A stretch of 64,000 nucleotides of DNA from Kluyveromyces lactis (lineage: Eukaryota > Ascomycota > Saccharomycetes > Saccharomycetales > Saccharomycetaceae). Positions within the stretch are counted from its first letter, which is position 1. Each line of letters opens with the position of its first letter. The translations under genes were made by a program, and so were the position numbers. The stretch lies in assembly GCF_000002515.2 (NCBI RefSeq), contig NC_006042.1, forward strand, positions 1,612,001-1,676,000, read 5' to 3'. Below the pieces are notes generated by a model, which saw nothing but the letters and a program-made list of their open reading frames with translations, ran no database searches and was not told the origin of the DNA. This document shows, one piece after another, positions 10,629 through 21,021 of this stretch.

Positions 10629-12656
10629 CTAAACAATATTTAATTTGCTGTACCCAGAAACTTCTCTCCTGCAACAAATGCAGGTATTGAATCCACGAAG
10701 GCCCAAAGACATCCTACAGTTTTCGCAAAGGGCAAAACATTTACATGGCCATAGAATTATGTTTCTTGTGTTTGTCTTACAAACAACACATGCAAGATCT
10801 ACCGCTTCATCGTCAGAATCCTGATCATGCAAATGATGTTCATGTATTTCGTGTATCTTTGGAGAACGTTCTGACATTACTTCGCGTAATATGCCTAATT
10901 CGTTGTTTCTTGCAAACCTCCGTCTGGTCAACATTCGTTCATTTGTAACGTTTTCGTAGTTCAGTATGGCCCACGTAGAAAGGTACCAACTCATTTCATT
11001 TGGCGAACGGATCAATTCCTGGATTTGTTCTGGATTGAAAAGTTCTTGTGCCATAGCCAATTGTCTATTATTTATCCTTCTTTCTTGGCCAGCTCCGTGT
11101 ATGGGGCCTTCGGTATCGGAATAGAAGTCATCATCCACATCGTTAAAATTATCATCATACTCGTCTTCGTCATATTCTTCCAACTCATCATCGACATCCT
11201 CTATTTCGGTTTCCAAAGGAACATAGTCCTCTGTGTAGTCCTCTTCCGGTAACAAAAATTTGTCAGTGTCCTTTTCATCCTTTACATGAAGGAATTTGAC
11301 ATAGTTGTTCTCCGTGACAAAGTCATTGAAATTTCGTTCTGGTTCTTCGAGAATGTTACGGCCCTTGTTTCCCTTCCAGAAATATTTGAACCAACCTATA
11401 AGATATTTGACCATAGTCACATACCAAGATATTCTTAATCTCCAAACAGAAGTTGATCGAAGATCTCTTCTAAAGTCGAGTTCCTGTGCTGGTACCGCAT
11501 CGACCTTATTTAGATATCCGCTTATCAAGTAGCTTTTGTGTAGTGATGTGGGAGTTGTAACATCTTCGAACTCTCTGTGAATACCATTAGTTCTCGCCTG
11601 TTTTGGATTACAGAGGAACACGGCAAACTTTAAGGCGACAGAGTAAAAATCTTCTTCACCACTTAAGTTCAAATACGTGGTCCAATTTTGCCAAAATGAA
11701 TAAAATTGTAACTCTTCCACTCTACTTGTTGCTCCGAAACGTGAACCAAAATTTCCCATCCTTACCAAACAGGATAGCTTATAGCAGAGATAAGAAAGGA
11801 TGACGATACTAGTGGATAAGATCTTTGGACCATTTTTGAACACACGAAACACTTGAAAGGACCCTATACCAGATAAATTTGAAGTGAATTGTAGGTAAAT
11901 CATATAGACAGAAAACGGAACGTTCAACAATGTAGAGAATATAATTCTGTAATGCCTAATATTGAAAATTTCAACAAAATGTATGATAAATCTACCTAAA
12001 AGGCATATAATGCATGTGTATCCGTATGAATCAACTGTTGCATTAGACTTGCTTAGCTGATAGAACGCGCTACTCAACTCGAAAAGCGAATAATCTGATT
12101 CTTCCAAAGGCTTTAAATTTGCGGTGGTAGTTATGAAAGTTTCAATGCAATGTGATAGACATACAATTCCGTAACAAATGGACATATACGAACCAGCTGG
12201 TTGTTCCTCTCCGTAAAATCTAAACTGAGCACCAATTTGTATAAGCGCGTATCCTAAAGATAACAATGCAATCATATGGAAAGTGACCTTCGCCCAAGGA
12301 GCCAATTTTAACTGTTGATTCGTTGACCTCAAACTGGACATAGCCATTAACCTATTCAAAATAACTGCAACAAACAAGCAACTAGCAGCATATCCAGAAA
12401 GGAAATATGTAACCGACATCCAAAAGAAATCAGGTGAAGTTGTGAAGTTTTCGTTCACCTGAGGTTGTTCCACATGAGCATGAACTGAGGCATAGCGTTG
12501 GGCAATGGATGAAACGAACGATCTAAACGTTTGATACGGCACATTAATAGTCTGAGCCAAAAGTGACGTGCTATTGATAAGAGTGTGAGAAGTTTGGTCC
12601 AGATAAGGAAACTCGGCTAGAATCGACTGATTACCGGGCGTGGTTACATTCGCCAT
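10629..12656 (-). CDS. ASI1: Asi1/Asi3-type inner nuclear membrane RING E3 ligase
   Basis: A protein of 675 residues (S. cerevisiae Asi1 624). After an N-terminal part with possible N-glycan sites, several hydrophobic segments span about residues 75-290. A very acidic linker (about 470-520, Asp/Glu-rich) follows. The C-terminus is a RING-like domain starting at C623 (CVVC) with PCKCFALCENC and CICC, and ends at the protein terminus, as in Asi1 and Asi3. The Asi complex lies in the inner nuclear membrane, degrades stray membrane proteins and keeps the Stp1/Stp2 amino-acid regulators silent. Order RPL15-ADE17-ASI1 matches YMR121-119, which favours ASI1 over ASI3. Confidence 0.9.
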   Translation of the reverse strand: MANVTTPGNQSILAEFPYLDQTSHTLINSTSLLAQTINVPYQTFRSFVSSIAQRYASVHAHVEQPQVNENFTTSPDFFWMSVTYFLSGYAASCLFVAVILNRLMAMSSLRSTNQQLKLAPWAKVTFHMIALLSLGYALIQIGAQFRFYGEEQPAGSYMSICYGIVCLSHCIETFITTTANLKPLEESDYSLFELSSAFYQLSKSNATVDSYGYTCIICLLGRFIIHFVEIFNIRHYRIIFSTLLNVPFSVYMIYLQFTSNLSGIGSFQVFRVFKNGPKILSTSIVILSYLCYKLSCLVRMGNFGSRFGATSRVEELQFYSFWQNWTTYLNLSGEEDFYSVALKFAVFLCNPKQARTNGIHREFEDVTTPTSLHKSYLISGYLNKVDAVPAQELDFRRDLRSTSVWRLRISWYVTMVKYLIGWFKYFWKGNKGRNILEEPERNFNDFVTENNYVKFLHVKDEKDTDKFLLPEEDYTEDYVPLETEIEDVDDELEEYDEDEYDDNFNDVDDDFYSDTEGPIHGAGQERRINNRQLAMAQELFNPEQIQELIRSPNEMSWYLSTWAILNYENVTNERMLTRRRFARNNELGILREVMSERSPKIHEIHEHHLHDQDSDDEAVDLACVVCKTNTRNIILWPCKCFALCENCRMSLGLRGFNTCICCRREVSGYSKLNIV

Positions 12657-13774
12657 GGCATGAACATATAATAGAGCGGTTAATATTAATATTCAAATCT
12701 AATGGGTGAAAAAAACTTAAGAATAATGGAAGCGTTTTTACAACTTGGAATTGATTATTCAATGTTCTCCCAAGGTGATAGTTGGATCAAGCAAACCAGT
12801 CGCTGGCAATTTCAGATTGGAATTGTGTATCTATATTGAAGGGGATTCAGGGACAGAAATGTGCGAATAGGTATCTTAACTTTGTTGTCGAAAAAGGAGA
12901 TTCGGATCAATATAACTATTCAGTACACGAGAGTGCGGACCTTAAAAACTATACAAAAGAACTGAAGAAATAGTTAAATTGATAATTCTTGCTTCCTTTG
13001 CTTGGTTAGGTTCACCTCTTAGAGAAGATACATACGTAGATGCCCATATTAATTGTCGTAGGTAAGCCTCCAGATACTCTGAGGAAAATCTCGTATACAA
13101 TCAAGACGAGTGGATCCGGGTAACAGATTATATTTATCTTAACAAAGGGAATTAAAAAAGAAATGGTTGCGAAGAGATTCGAACTCTTGCATCTTACGAT
13201 ACCTGAGTGTTCCCAACTGTAAGGTTGGTTAAGATTGGTATCTTGAATCAGGCGCCTTAGACCGCTCGGCCACACAACCATATTAATTGTAATTGTACGA
13301 ATGATTGCTTAAGCTGACTATACCTCAGTGGAAATGTCAGGTATGCAACCGCGTTTCGGACATTATCCAGTATCAGAGTTTCCGTCTCAAATTAGAACCT
13401 CTTGCAGACTGCTCAGCTTATATCTATCGATACTAAGGGAAAGTATGTGTCATACACCCCGTACTCTTTATCGCAATAGCCTGCCATTCGGAAATTCCAA
13501 CTTACTCTAATGAGACGTACAAAGTGATATAAATTTCCTGCCAATTCTGTCACCGTCATGATGGTTGAGTCAACCGCTTTACGGTGAAAAAGAATTGAAT
13601 TATTGACTTGATATATGTATAAAATTATCAGCTAAGGCAGTTTATCTTTGTTTTGGTCGAAGGTTCACACATCTGCTTCTTCATACGTTTATCATTATCA
13701 AGCTTTGATTACTTTTATACCAAAACCAATTAACAACGCGGTGCGGGAAATTGCTGTCAAATTGAAGAAGAATT
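12657..13774. other. Intergenic holding tRNA-Leu, AAT2 promoter on the right
   Basis: Divergent region of ASI1 and AAT2 with the tRNA gene inside. A CCGGGTAAC Reb1-type site lies at about 13116-13124, just beyond the 3' end of the tRNA gene. No Ty or LTR remnant was recognised next to the tRNA. Confidence 0.5.
13164..13279 (-). tRNA. tL(CAA): tRNA-Leu(CAA) with a 34-nt intron
   Basis: Read on the minus strand it starts GGTTGTGTGGCCGAGCGG (acceptor and D arm, A box) and ends GAGTTCGAATCTC TTCGCAACC A (T arm, B box, acceptor). The acceptor stem pairs 5' GGTTGTG with 3' CGCAACC; one position is a G-C pair where S. cerevisiae has another pair. The anticodon loop is TTCAAGC, split after CAAG by a 34-nt intron (about 13208-13241), the usual place. 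S. cerevisiae tRNA-Leu(CAA) also has an intron. Mature length is 82 nt before CCA is added, with the long variable arm of leucine tRNAs. A T run follows as Pol III terminator. Confidence 0.96.
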
Positions 13775-15040
13775 ATGTCCAGAACCATACTTAACAACAT
13801 CCAAGAATTGCCAGGCGATGCTTTATTCGCTATCAAACAACGTTTAGCTGAAGACCCTAGATCTGCTAAGGTCGATTTGGGTATTGGTGCCTATAGAGAT
13901 GAGGATGGTAAACCATGGGTATTACCAGCTGTTCGTAAAGCTGAAACATTGATCCATTCTGACGCATCTTTCAACCATGAATATTTGGGTATTGCCGGTT
14001 TACCTGCTTTGACTTCAGGTGCAGCCAAAGTGATCTTGGGCGATGATTCATCTGCTTTGGCTGAGAAAAGAGTTGTTTCTGCTCAGTCTCTATCCGGTAC
14101 TGGTGCCTTACACATTGCAGCTAAATTCATCCAAAAGTTCTTACCTGGGAAGTTGTTGTATGTTTCTGATCCAACCTGGGCTAACCATGTCTCTATCTTT
14201 GAGTCACAAGGTGTCAAAACTGCTACGTATCCTTACTGGGATGCTGCTACCAAATCTTTGGATTTGGAAGGATTTATCAAGGCTATAGAATCAAGTCCAA
14301 GAGGCTCCGTGTTCTTGCTTCATGCTTGTGCTCATAATCCAACTGGTTTGGATCCAACCGAAGCTCAATGGGAGAAAATTCTCAGTGCCTGTGTGAAGAA
14401 TGATATCATCCCATTGTTCGACTCTGCCTACCAGGGTTTCGCATCTGGTAGTCTAACGAATGATGCTTTTGCCGTCAGACTTGGTGTGAAGAAATTCGCT
14501 GAATCTGCTCCAATTTTCATCTGTCAATCATTTGCCAAGAATGTTGGTATGTACGGTGAACGTTGTGGATGCATTCATTTGATTGTTCCAAGACAAGAAT
14601 CTAACGTTAATGTTTCCACTATTACCAAAGCTGTTGCATCTCAAATCAGTAAAATCACCAGATCAGAGGTTTCTAACCCTCCTGCTTACGGTGCCAAGAT
14701 CGTTGCCAAAATTTTGAACAATGCTGAATTGACTGAACAATGGCATAAGGATATGGTTACAATGTCTCAAAGAATCACCAAAATGAGACACTCCTTACGT
14801 GACAAGTTACTCGAGTTACAGACTCCAGGTAACTGGGATCACATCGTCAACCAATGTGGTATGTTCTCTTACACCGGTTTAACAAAGCCAATGGTGGAAA
14901 GATTAGAAAAAGAACATGGTGTATACATGGTTGCTAGTGGTAGAGCTTCCATTGCTGGGTTGAATGAAAAGAACGTTGAACATGTGGCTAAGGCTATTAA
15001 TGAAGTCGTTCGTCATTTCAATGAATCATCCAAATTATAA
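13775..15040 (+). CDS. AAT2: Aspartate aminotransferase, cytosolic/peroxisomal (Aat2)
   Basis: A protein of 421 residues, family length. It moves amino groups between aspartate and 2-oxoglutarate using PLP. The PLP lysine is K255 in SFAKNVGMYGERCG; the substrate loop HACAHNPTG and the DSAYQGFA segment are present. There is no mitochondrial presequence, which separates it from Aat1. The last three residues are SKL, a textbook PTS1 peroxisome signal (S. cerevisiae Aat2 ends AKL and enters peroxisomes on oleate). It starts the YLR027-026-025 group (AAT2, SED5, SNF7) although a transporter gene is inserted after it. Confidence 0.95.
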   Translation: MSRTILNNIQELPGDALFAIKQRLAEDPRSAKVDLGIGAYRDEDGKPWVLPAVRKAETLIHSDASFNHEYLGIAGLPALTSGAAKVILGDDSSALAEKRVVSAQSLSGTGALHIAAKFIQKFLPGKLLYVSDPTWANHVSIFESQGVKTATYPYWDAATKSLDLEGFIKAIESSPRGSVFLLHACAHNPTGLDPTEAQWEKILSACVKNDIIPLFDSAYQGFASGSLTNDAFAVRLGVKKFAESAPIFICQSFAKNVGMYGERCGCIHLIVPRQESNVNVSTITKAVASQISKITRSEVSNPPAYGAKIVAKILNNAELTEQWHKDMVTMSQRITKMRHSLRDKLLELQTPGNWDHIVNQCGMFSYTGLTKPMVERLEKEHGVYMVASGRASIAGLNEKNVEHVAKAINEVVRHFNESSKL

Positions 15041-15197
15041 ACATTCTTATCTCAAATCTTTGTAGCATAGCAGAAAGCTGCAAATCGTATGCAAAGAAAA
15101 TGAACAGTATTCCTTCCTATAATATGTAATGTGATTTATGTATACGCTCCTTAAGATAATTATCTTCATACTCTCTCCGATAACCGAACGTCCAGAT

Positions 15198-16859
15198 TCA
15201 ACGTCTTTGAATATCTGTATGTAAAACGTGCTCTCTTATGAAAAGGCTTGACAACAACCCTAAGATACTAGCTAGCACGGCAAAACCTAGTACCAACCTA
15301 CTACCGCCTTGGAAACTAATTTTTGCCAGCGATTCTAAGAGTGGGTCGAAGGATACATCGAACGAATTGTTTTCCAGTAATGTCTGGCACCACTTTCTCA
15401 ATTGGTGAGTTGAGTATTTATCATTCAAGGTTTTGTTTTCTACAATGTTACGCAGAAGAGATGTCTGTAATTTGGATTGATAAATTAATCCAGCAAAAGA
15501 TACACCAAGAGTTGAGCCTATAGCTCTGAAGGCATATTGAATGGAGGTAACTTGTGCTTGATGTGAAGTGTCAACACTAGCAATTAAAGATAACAGTGTT
15601 ATTGTTAACATACTAGCATAACCCAATCCGGGTAGGAATAACATGAAGTACTCCAGGAGACCTTTTGGTTCTGTGTTATAGGTCGATAAGTAAACGATAA
15701 GAGTACCCGCAACTGTCACAGTGTTTAGTGTATTGGACAGTGCCTTATATTTGCCGGTACGCTTCATATAAAGACCGGTCATCATAGAACCAATGGCAAT
15801 ACCGAAAAAGTTAGAGACTGTCCTGACACCAATATTCCAGGGTTTCAAATGATATACTGTTTGCCAAAAAACAGGCACGTAGTAGGCTAATACAAATGTA
15901 CTCATGGTGAAAAACCAATTGGTCAGACTGGAAGCTAAGACAGTACGGTTCGATCCTAGAAGCCTTATTGGAACCATAGGATTATGAACTGATAGTTCAG
16001 TGGAAACAAAAGTATACCCTGCCAGAGCCAAACCGACAATGAAAAGGGCCCAGGTACCGTAAGTTAAATGAGAGGGATTATCCAATACGGATAAAATGAT
16101 CATTAATAATAACATGGTAGTGATTAAAGTAAAACTACCAGTGAAATCCACATGTTCTCGCACATCGGCAGTGGTTATCTTCTTGTTGGACAAATTAATG
16201 AGCCCACGACCTGGAGAACCCGCAGGTAAATTCAAAAACTTCATGATTAAGGAACAGCTTAATAACGAAAGTGGTACTTGGCATAAGAAAGCCCATCTCC
16301 ACCCGATTCTCTGTTGCAAAAATGCACCAATCAAACTACCCGAAGCACATCCAAGAGCAAATACAATATTTCCCATACCTTGGTATACACCTCTCTGTCT
16401 CAATGGAATAATATCACTAGTAGTGATAGTACTCAAACTATTCAAGCCACCACCACCTACACCAGCAATAAATCTTCCAATACATAACATCCATAAGCTC
16501 TTCGTAAAGGGAGCACCGCATAGAATACATCCGAATCCAAAACACAAATTTGACCATATCAACAATGGTTTCCTCCCAAAGACGTCAGATAACTTCCCAT
16601 ACAACGGCTGGAAAGCAGAGCAGGATAATAAATACGAGGTTGCAATCCATGACATCTGATTGGATGCATCAAGTTCTGAAGCAATCGTAGGTAAAAGAGT
16701 AGTTACAATGGTAGTATCAAGTGCTGCTAGATATGATCCAACAAATAATGCGAATACTATCCAATTAACATCTCTCAGCGGTTCTACGTTTTTGTCATGT
16801 GCTGCTTGGTCAGGAAGCTGTGGCACGGGTGATAACAAAGGCTGCAATTCATCAGTCAT
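15198..16859 (-). CDS. MFS DHA2-type transporter, vacuolar basic amino acid family (Vba1/Vba2-like)
   Basis: A protein of 553 residues with about 14 membrane segments. An N-terminal dileucine-like motif (ELQPLLSP) resembles vacuolar sorting signals of Vba proteins. Family motifs: LAALDTTIV in segment 1, FQPLYGKLSDVFGRKP in loop 2-3, GRFIAGVGGGGLNS in segment 4 and RGVYQGMGN in loop 4-5. S. cerevisiae Vba1-3 carry Lys, His and Arg into the vacuole by proton exchange. Which paralogue this is cannot be told from sequence alone. It converges on AAT2 with only 157 bp between and shares a divergent promoter with SED5. It is not part of the S. cerevisiae AAT2-SED5 neighbourhood. Confidence 0.82.
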   Translation of the reverse strand: MTDELQPLLSPVPQLPDQAAHDKNVEPLRDVNWIVFALFVGSYLAALDTTIVTTLLPTIASELDASNQMSWIATSYLLSCSAFQPLYGKLSDVFGRKPLLIWSNLCFGFGCILCGAPFTKSLWMLCIGRFIAGVGGGGLNSLSTITTSDIIPLRQRGVYQGMGNIVFALGCASGSLIGAFLQQRIGWRWAFLCQVPLSLLSCSLIMKFLNLPAGSPGRGLINLSNKKITTADVREHVDFTGSFTLITTMLLLMIILSVLDNPSHLTYGTWALFIVGLALAGYTFVSTELSVHNPMVPIRLLGSNRTVLASSLTNWFFTMSTFVLAYYVPVFWQTVYHLKPWNIGVRTVSNFFGIAIGSMMTGLYMKRTGKYKALSNTLNTVTVAGTLIVYLSTYNTEPKGLLEYFMLFLPGLGYASMLTITLLSLIASVDTSHQAQVTSIQYAFRAIGSTLGVSFAGLIYQSKLQTSLLRNIVENKTLNDKYSTHQLRKWCQTLLENNSFDVSFDPLLESLAKISFQGGSRLVLGFAVLASILGLLSSLFIREHVLHTDIQRR

Positions 16860-17734
16860 TAGATGCTGGTTTGATGACTTATTATTCTTCGTTTGGCTGT
16901 TGAACTTCTTGCTGGATTAGTATCTTAATTTGATACAGGGCATGTAAAAATCATATCAAATCGAATGGCTATGATATTTATAAGTGACCAAAGAAGAAAA
17001 TCGGTTTGTATTTTGATCTTAATTGCATCTGTAAAAACAACGTCCAACTCGGACTGCTCAAACTCCAATCTAATCTTATCTGATCTCCCTCTCTCTTTCT
17101 CTGCATAAGATGGGTTTAAACCAAAATAATAATCGCCGTACAAGTCTCATGTTCGGCATTCAGCTTGACACAATTTCCTATTTGAGGACTGCAATACCGA
17201 GATCACGTGCCTTCAGTCTTCAACTGACTGAAGATTCATGTTCCGAGACGTTGAGGTTATCTATTGGTTTAGCGAGAAACAAATCCATATGATCGTTCCA
17301 ATTCTCAGAGACGCCCATATCAAAGGAAACACAGTACTTCTTGTTTTTAGATCCAAAACCCTTTTAACAGCCAAGGTGGACGAGATTTACTCTGAAAGAG
17401 AAAGATGAAATGTTGAACTGTCCAGACAAACAAAAAATAGGAATTTTTCGAACTGAAAAATAAACACATACATACACACAAGCCAAGCAATGAACTGTGG
17501 TGACAAAGAAAGGAAGTTTTGAGTACCCATCAACTGCATACAAGTGGTGTGCTGAATTTATTTACTGTATTTTACCATTGATAGAACTGAGTGTACTTTT
17601 TTGGGGTAATTCATTGTTAATTCCAATACTAGGCACTAAAAGTAAAAAAGAGTGCAGAAACGTAAAGGGACGGAAGCCAATATAACCTACTCAGTGACAC
17701 GTAAAGTAGAACAGAGTTAATCATAATAGAAAAT
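16860..17734. other. Divergent promoter region, VBA-like / SED5
   Basis: About 875 bases between two head-to-head genes. No RNA gene or repeat was recognised. An ATCACGTGCC E-box-like element lies near 17201-17210. Confidence 0.4.
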
Positions 17735-18688
17735 ATGTCAGTCGATATTCGAAATCGTACTATTGAGTTCCAGAAACGATGTGCGATCATATCCAAGAAG
17801 AATAAGGCCAATAATGCGTCTGTTGCTTCAAACAATTCAATACCAAACAAATCTGAGTTCCAAAAAAAAGCATCAGAGATAGCACATGAGATCGCAAACA
17901 CGGCTGTACAGTTGGGCAAGCTATCACAATTGGCGAAACGGAAACCGTTATTAAATGATAACCCTGTTGAGATAATGGAATTGACGTTTCTCATTAAGCG
18001 TCGTATCTACACCATCGAGAACGAAATAATGGAATTGAATAAATTACAGATTGGCACTAAACAGCATAAACAGAACGTGATGACATTGCTCAATACCAAG
18101 ATGAAAAACATAAGTGGGAATTTCAAGGATGTTTTGGAGACAAGACAGAAATTAGAGCTTGAGAATCAGGATAGATTAGAAAGATTGACGCATGTTGGTG
18201 GATCAGATAACAAAGATTCAACAAACAATACATCTTCATTGGTACCTGCAGGAGCCAGCAGCAACATTATAGGACATGGTTACAATAATGTGAATCCCTT
18301 CATAAGCAATTTGATTGACGATGAGACCAACAATACATCTTCTTCTGCGAATAACGGTCTTACCCTTCCCGCCAACGGTAATCTATTACTATTAGAAGAA
18401 CAACAAGATCAGAGATATCTACAGGAAAGAAGTAATGCTATTGAAACCATTGAGAGTACGATACAGGAAGTCGGTAATCTTTTCCAACAATTGGCTCATA
18501 TGGTACAAGAACAAGGAGAAACGATTCAAAGAATTGACGATAATGTAGGAGACATTGAGATGAATATTCATGGAGCGCAGAGAGAATTACTAAAATATTT
18601 TGATAATATCAGTAATAATAGATGGATGGCTGTGAAAATATTTGCGATTATATTTGTATTTTTCTTGTTATGGGTTTTAGTAAACTGA
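17735..18688 (+). CDS. SED5: Sed5, Golgi syntaxin (Qa-SNARE)
   Basis: A protein of 317 residues (S. cerevisiae 340). It opens with MSVDIRNRTIEFQKRC, the short N-peptide that binds Sly1 in Sed5 (DRTxEF type). Then comes the Habc region, an Asn/Ser-rich linker (NPFISNLIDDETNNT), the SNARE helix (about 225-285, with ERSNAIETIESTIQEVGNLF and the zero-layer Gln in MVQEQGETIQRID), and a C-terminal anchor (about 297-316, VKIFAIIFVFFLLWVLVN). Sed5 drives fusion of ER and intra-Golgi vesicles at the cis-Golgi. It is tail-to-tail with SNF7, as in S. cerevisiae YLR026C/YLR025W. Confidence 0.95.
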   Translation: MSVDIRNRTIEFQKRCAIISKKNKANNASVASNNSIPNKSEFQKKASEIAHEIANTAVQLGKLSQLAKRKPLLNDNPVEIMELTFLIKRRIYTIENEIMELNKLQIGTKQHKQNVMTLLNTKMKNISGNFKDVLETRQKLELENQDRLERLTHVGGSDNKDSTNNTSSLVPAGASSNIIGHGYNNVNPFISNLIDDETNNTSSSANNGLTLPANGNLLLLEEQQDQRYLQERSNAIETIESTIQEVGNLFQQLAHMVQEQGETIQRIDDNVGDIEMNIHGAQRELLKYFDNISNNRWMAVKIFAIIFVFFLLWVLVN

Positions 18689-18887
18689 ATACTAGAACGA
18701 TTATCATTATTCGTCTTTGAAATAGATTAATCACAGTTAGTAGTAATATTATATAGATACTCTATATCATACACATTTAAAACTATTCACCGGAAAGGTA
18801 AGGTTAAATGACATTCAATATATGGTAATAGGGAAATTAAGGGAGAGAAAGATAAAACGTATAACATATGCACATTTTTTGTTTTTT

Positions 18888-19586
18888 CTACAATCCCATT
18901 TCAGCTTGTAGTTCTCTTAATGCACGTTCATCTTCATCCTCTTCTTCGTCTTCCTCATCTGCTTGGGCACTATTAAGTTCTGGAGTAGATAATTTGACGT
19001 CGGGTACAGACGGTAAGTCTATTGAAGGTTGTTGTATTTGTTGCTGAGGTACAGGGGCAATGTGTTCCTTTTGCAAGTTTTCCGATTCTAGCAGTTCCAA
19101 CTCCTGGTCTAATTCGTCCTCGTCCAACTCATCTTGTAATATCAACGGTTTAGAAATAGCCTCGCTGATTTCTTGGTTTAGTTCAACTTGTTCTCTGATT
19201 TCATCCATAGTATCATCCACTTTATCTAGATCTAGCCCCTTATGGATATTTTTCATTGCAGATGCACCTTGTTTCATTGCCTTCAAAGTTTCCAAATTCA
19301 AATTAGCATTTTCTATCGAGTAAAGTTGTTGATCCAAAGAATCTATCTGTGATTGTAGTTTGTCAAGCTGTGATTCATAAAGCTTCTTCTTCTTCAAATA
19401 AGTCTTCGCATTATTCTTATTACCAGATTGAAGACTTTTCTTTGCAAGTTGTTGCTGCTGATCTATCTGTGTTTGCAAATGCGCCTGTTTCTTATTCAAT
19501 AGTTGGATATGTTCTCTAAGGTCGACAATCGCCTTCTTAGGCAGTTCTTTCTGTTGTTTGGAAGTTCCGAAGAAATAGCCCCACAT
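18888..19586 (-). CDS. SNF7: Snf7/Vps32, ESCRT-III core subunit
   Basis: A protein of 232 residues (S. cerevisiae 240). The basic N-terminal half ([21 protein letters not shown], helices 1-2) binds membranes and polymerises. The conserved run [19 protein letters not shown] and [18 protein letters not shown] follow, then an acidic C-terminal half with a MIM1-like end ([15 protein letters not shown]) that binds Vps4 and Bro1. ESCRT-III spirals of Snf7 cut vesicles into multivesicular bodies, and also act in pH signalling through Rim20. The 199-bp gap to SED5 holds only the two 3' ends. Confidence 0.96.
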
Positions 19587-21021
19587 GATGTGTCTAATGT
19601 ATTCCCGTCAAATCTGAGCCTAATGCCACAGGGTTTAAAAAAATAGAAGATGTTAAAATTATACCTGAGATTGCCAGGTGAGTCTATGAATATGAGCCCA
19701 GCGCCTCAGTCTATCTTTGATAGTAGCTGTTCTTCTTTCTTACTTATTGTTAATCCAATATTGTTCAGTTTTTTATCCGTTTTAATTTCACAATTTCAGA
19801 TAGGATAATCTTTTTTGGGGGGGGGGGGGAGACTACGGCGGCGAACGGGGGAGATGTGAAACTTCATTACCCGAATTTGAACATTCCAGTTCCATATCAC
19901 GTGATTTATATTGATCACGTGATAGATCTTTTTTCACATTGTAGTTTCTTCTTCTCGCCAAACCAGAGAAACTCACTATGCCCCACCTAGTCAAAAGGGA
20001 TGAGTTCATATCACTCCGAACGGACCTTTCCACGATCCAAGCAGAGCAGTTACCGCGGGGTAGCACCGGACTAAAGCAGCAGGAATGGCTCCATACCGTG
20101 AGCAATGTATATACTACATAGCATTGGGGCCATTATCTAACTGCTAACTGCATCTGGTCCTGGATGAGTAATCAGTCACAGATCCAAAAGATTCCACTAT
20201 GGCTCTCGCTTCAATGCTAAATCATGCTCTTCAACATTTCTCTCTCGTAAGCTCACAAAGCTGGACCTGGTAAGCTTAGTCTGTACCCCGTACTATAGCC
20301 CTGCGACAATTTCCCCCTATCTGCCCCCCTTTCTACGCCCTATCAGCTCTTTTTTTTTTTCCTCTGCTTTCCCTGCCTGTGTACCTTCGGCTCGGGAACG
20401 GAAAATGATAGAGTATAATTAAACACCCATACACCACTGTCAAATTCCCTAGACAATCTCGGAGTGAACATGGCACCGAGGCATATAAACATGGAATAAA
20501 ACAATTTATTCACTGTAATTCCATTTTCCAAGTTTTTTTTTTTTTCTAGTGTTTCCCTGCTTTGATTTACTTGAATTTTTCTACACATTTCAGTTTTGGC
20601 TATCATGTATATATGTGGTTATTATAGTGATCATCATATGGACAAACTTTAACTATAGTGTCACTTAGAACCCTTGAGGATTGCTAACACTGTAAAAAGG
20701 GTTCATCTGTTAAGATACTGTTGTGTCAATACTAGACTTATCATATACAGTAAAATCGGTTGAGAGCCAATTTTCGTGGATAGATCAAATTATAGATCCA
20801 TTTTGGCTATTCTCAATTGAAAGTAACGAATAAAGAGTTGGGTTAAGTCATTCCCGTGCCAAATATTTATTCGATTGGTGGCTGATCCTCTACTATAAAC
20901 TAATTTTATTTTTACCTCTCGGTTTCTATTACACTGTGAACGGATTTTCTCGGTGGCCTGCTTCTATTCCCCATAATTTTCTGGCTTTGAAACTCTTTCG
21001 TTTGATTTATTTAACCTTTCA
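19587..21021. other. Intergenic, 1.4 kb, paired E-boxes and a G13 run
   Basis: Contains a run of 13 G (19817-19829), two identical 10-bp palindromes ATCACGTGAT 18 bp apart (19896-19905, 19914-19923), and a C-rich patch (about 20310-20340). No supported frame. Confidence 0.45.
19896..19923. promoter_or_regulatory. Paired Cbf1-type E-boxes (two ATCACGTGAT)
   Basis: Two perfect palindromes, centres 18 bp apart, about 310 bp before the SNF7 start. The sequence also fits centromere element I, but no CDEII/CDEIII follows, so a promoter role is more likely. Confidence 0.5.

Noticed and set aside
12782-12973. A 63-codon plus-strand frame in the ASI1-AAT2 gap
   Set aside because: It contains no ATG and overlaps the ASI1 promoter region.
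13012-13281. An 89-codon frame on the minus strand
   Set aside because: Its first part is the tRNA-Leu gene read as protein.
12657-13774. LTR or Ty insertion near the tRNA gene
   Set aside because: tRNA flanks are favoured sites, so they were read with care, but no paired terminal repeats or element remnants were recognised.
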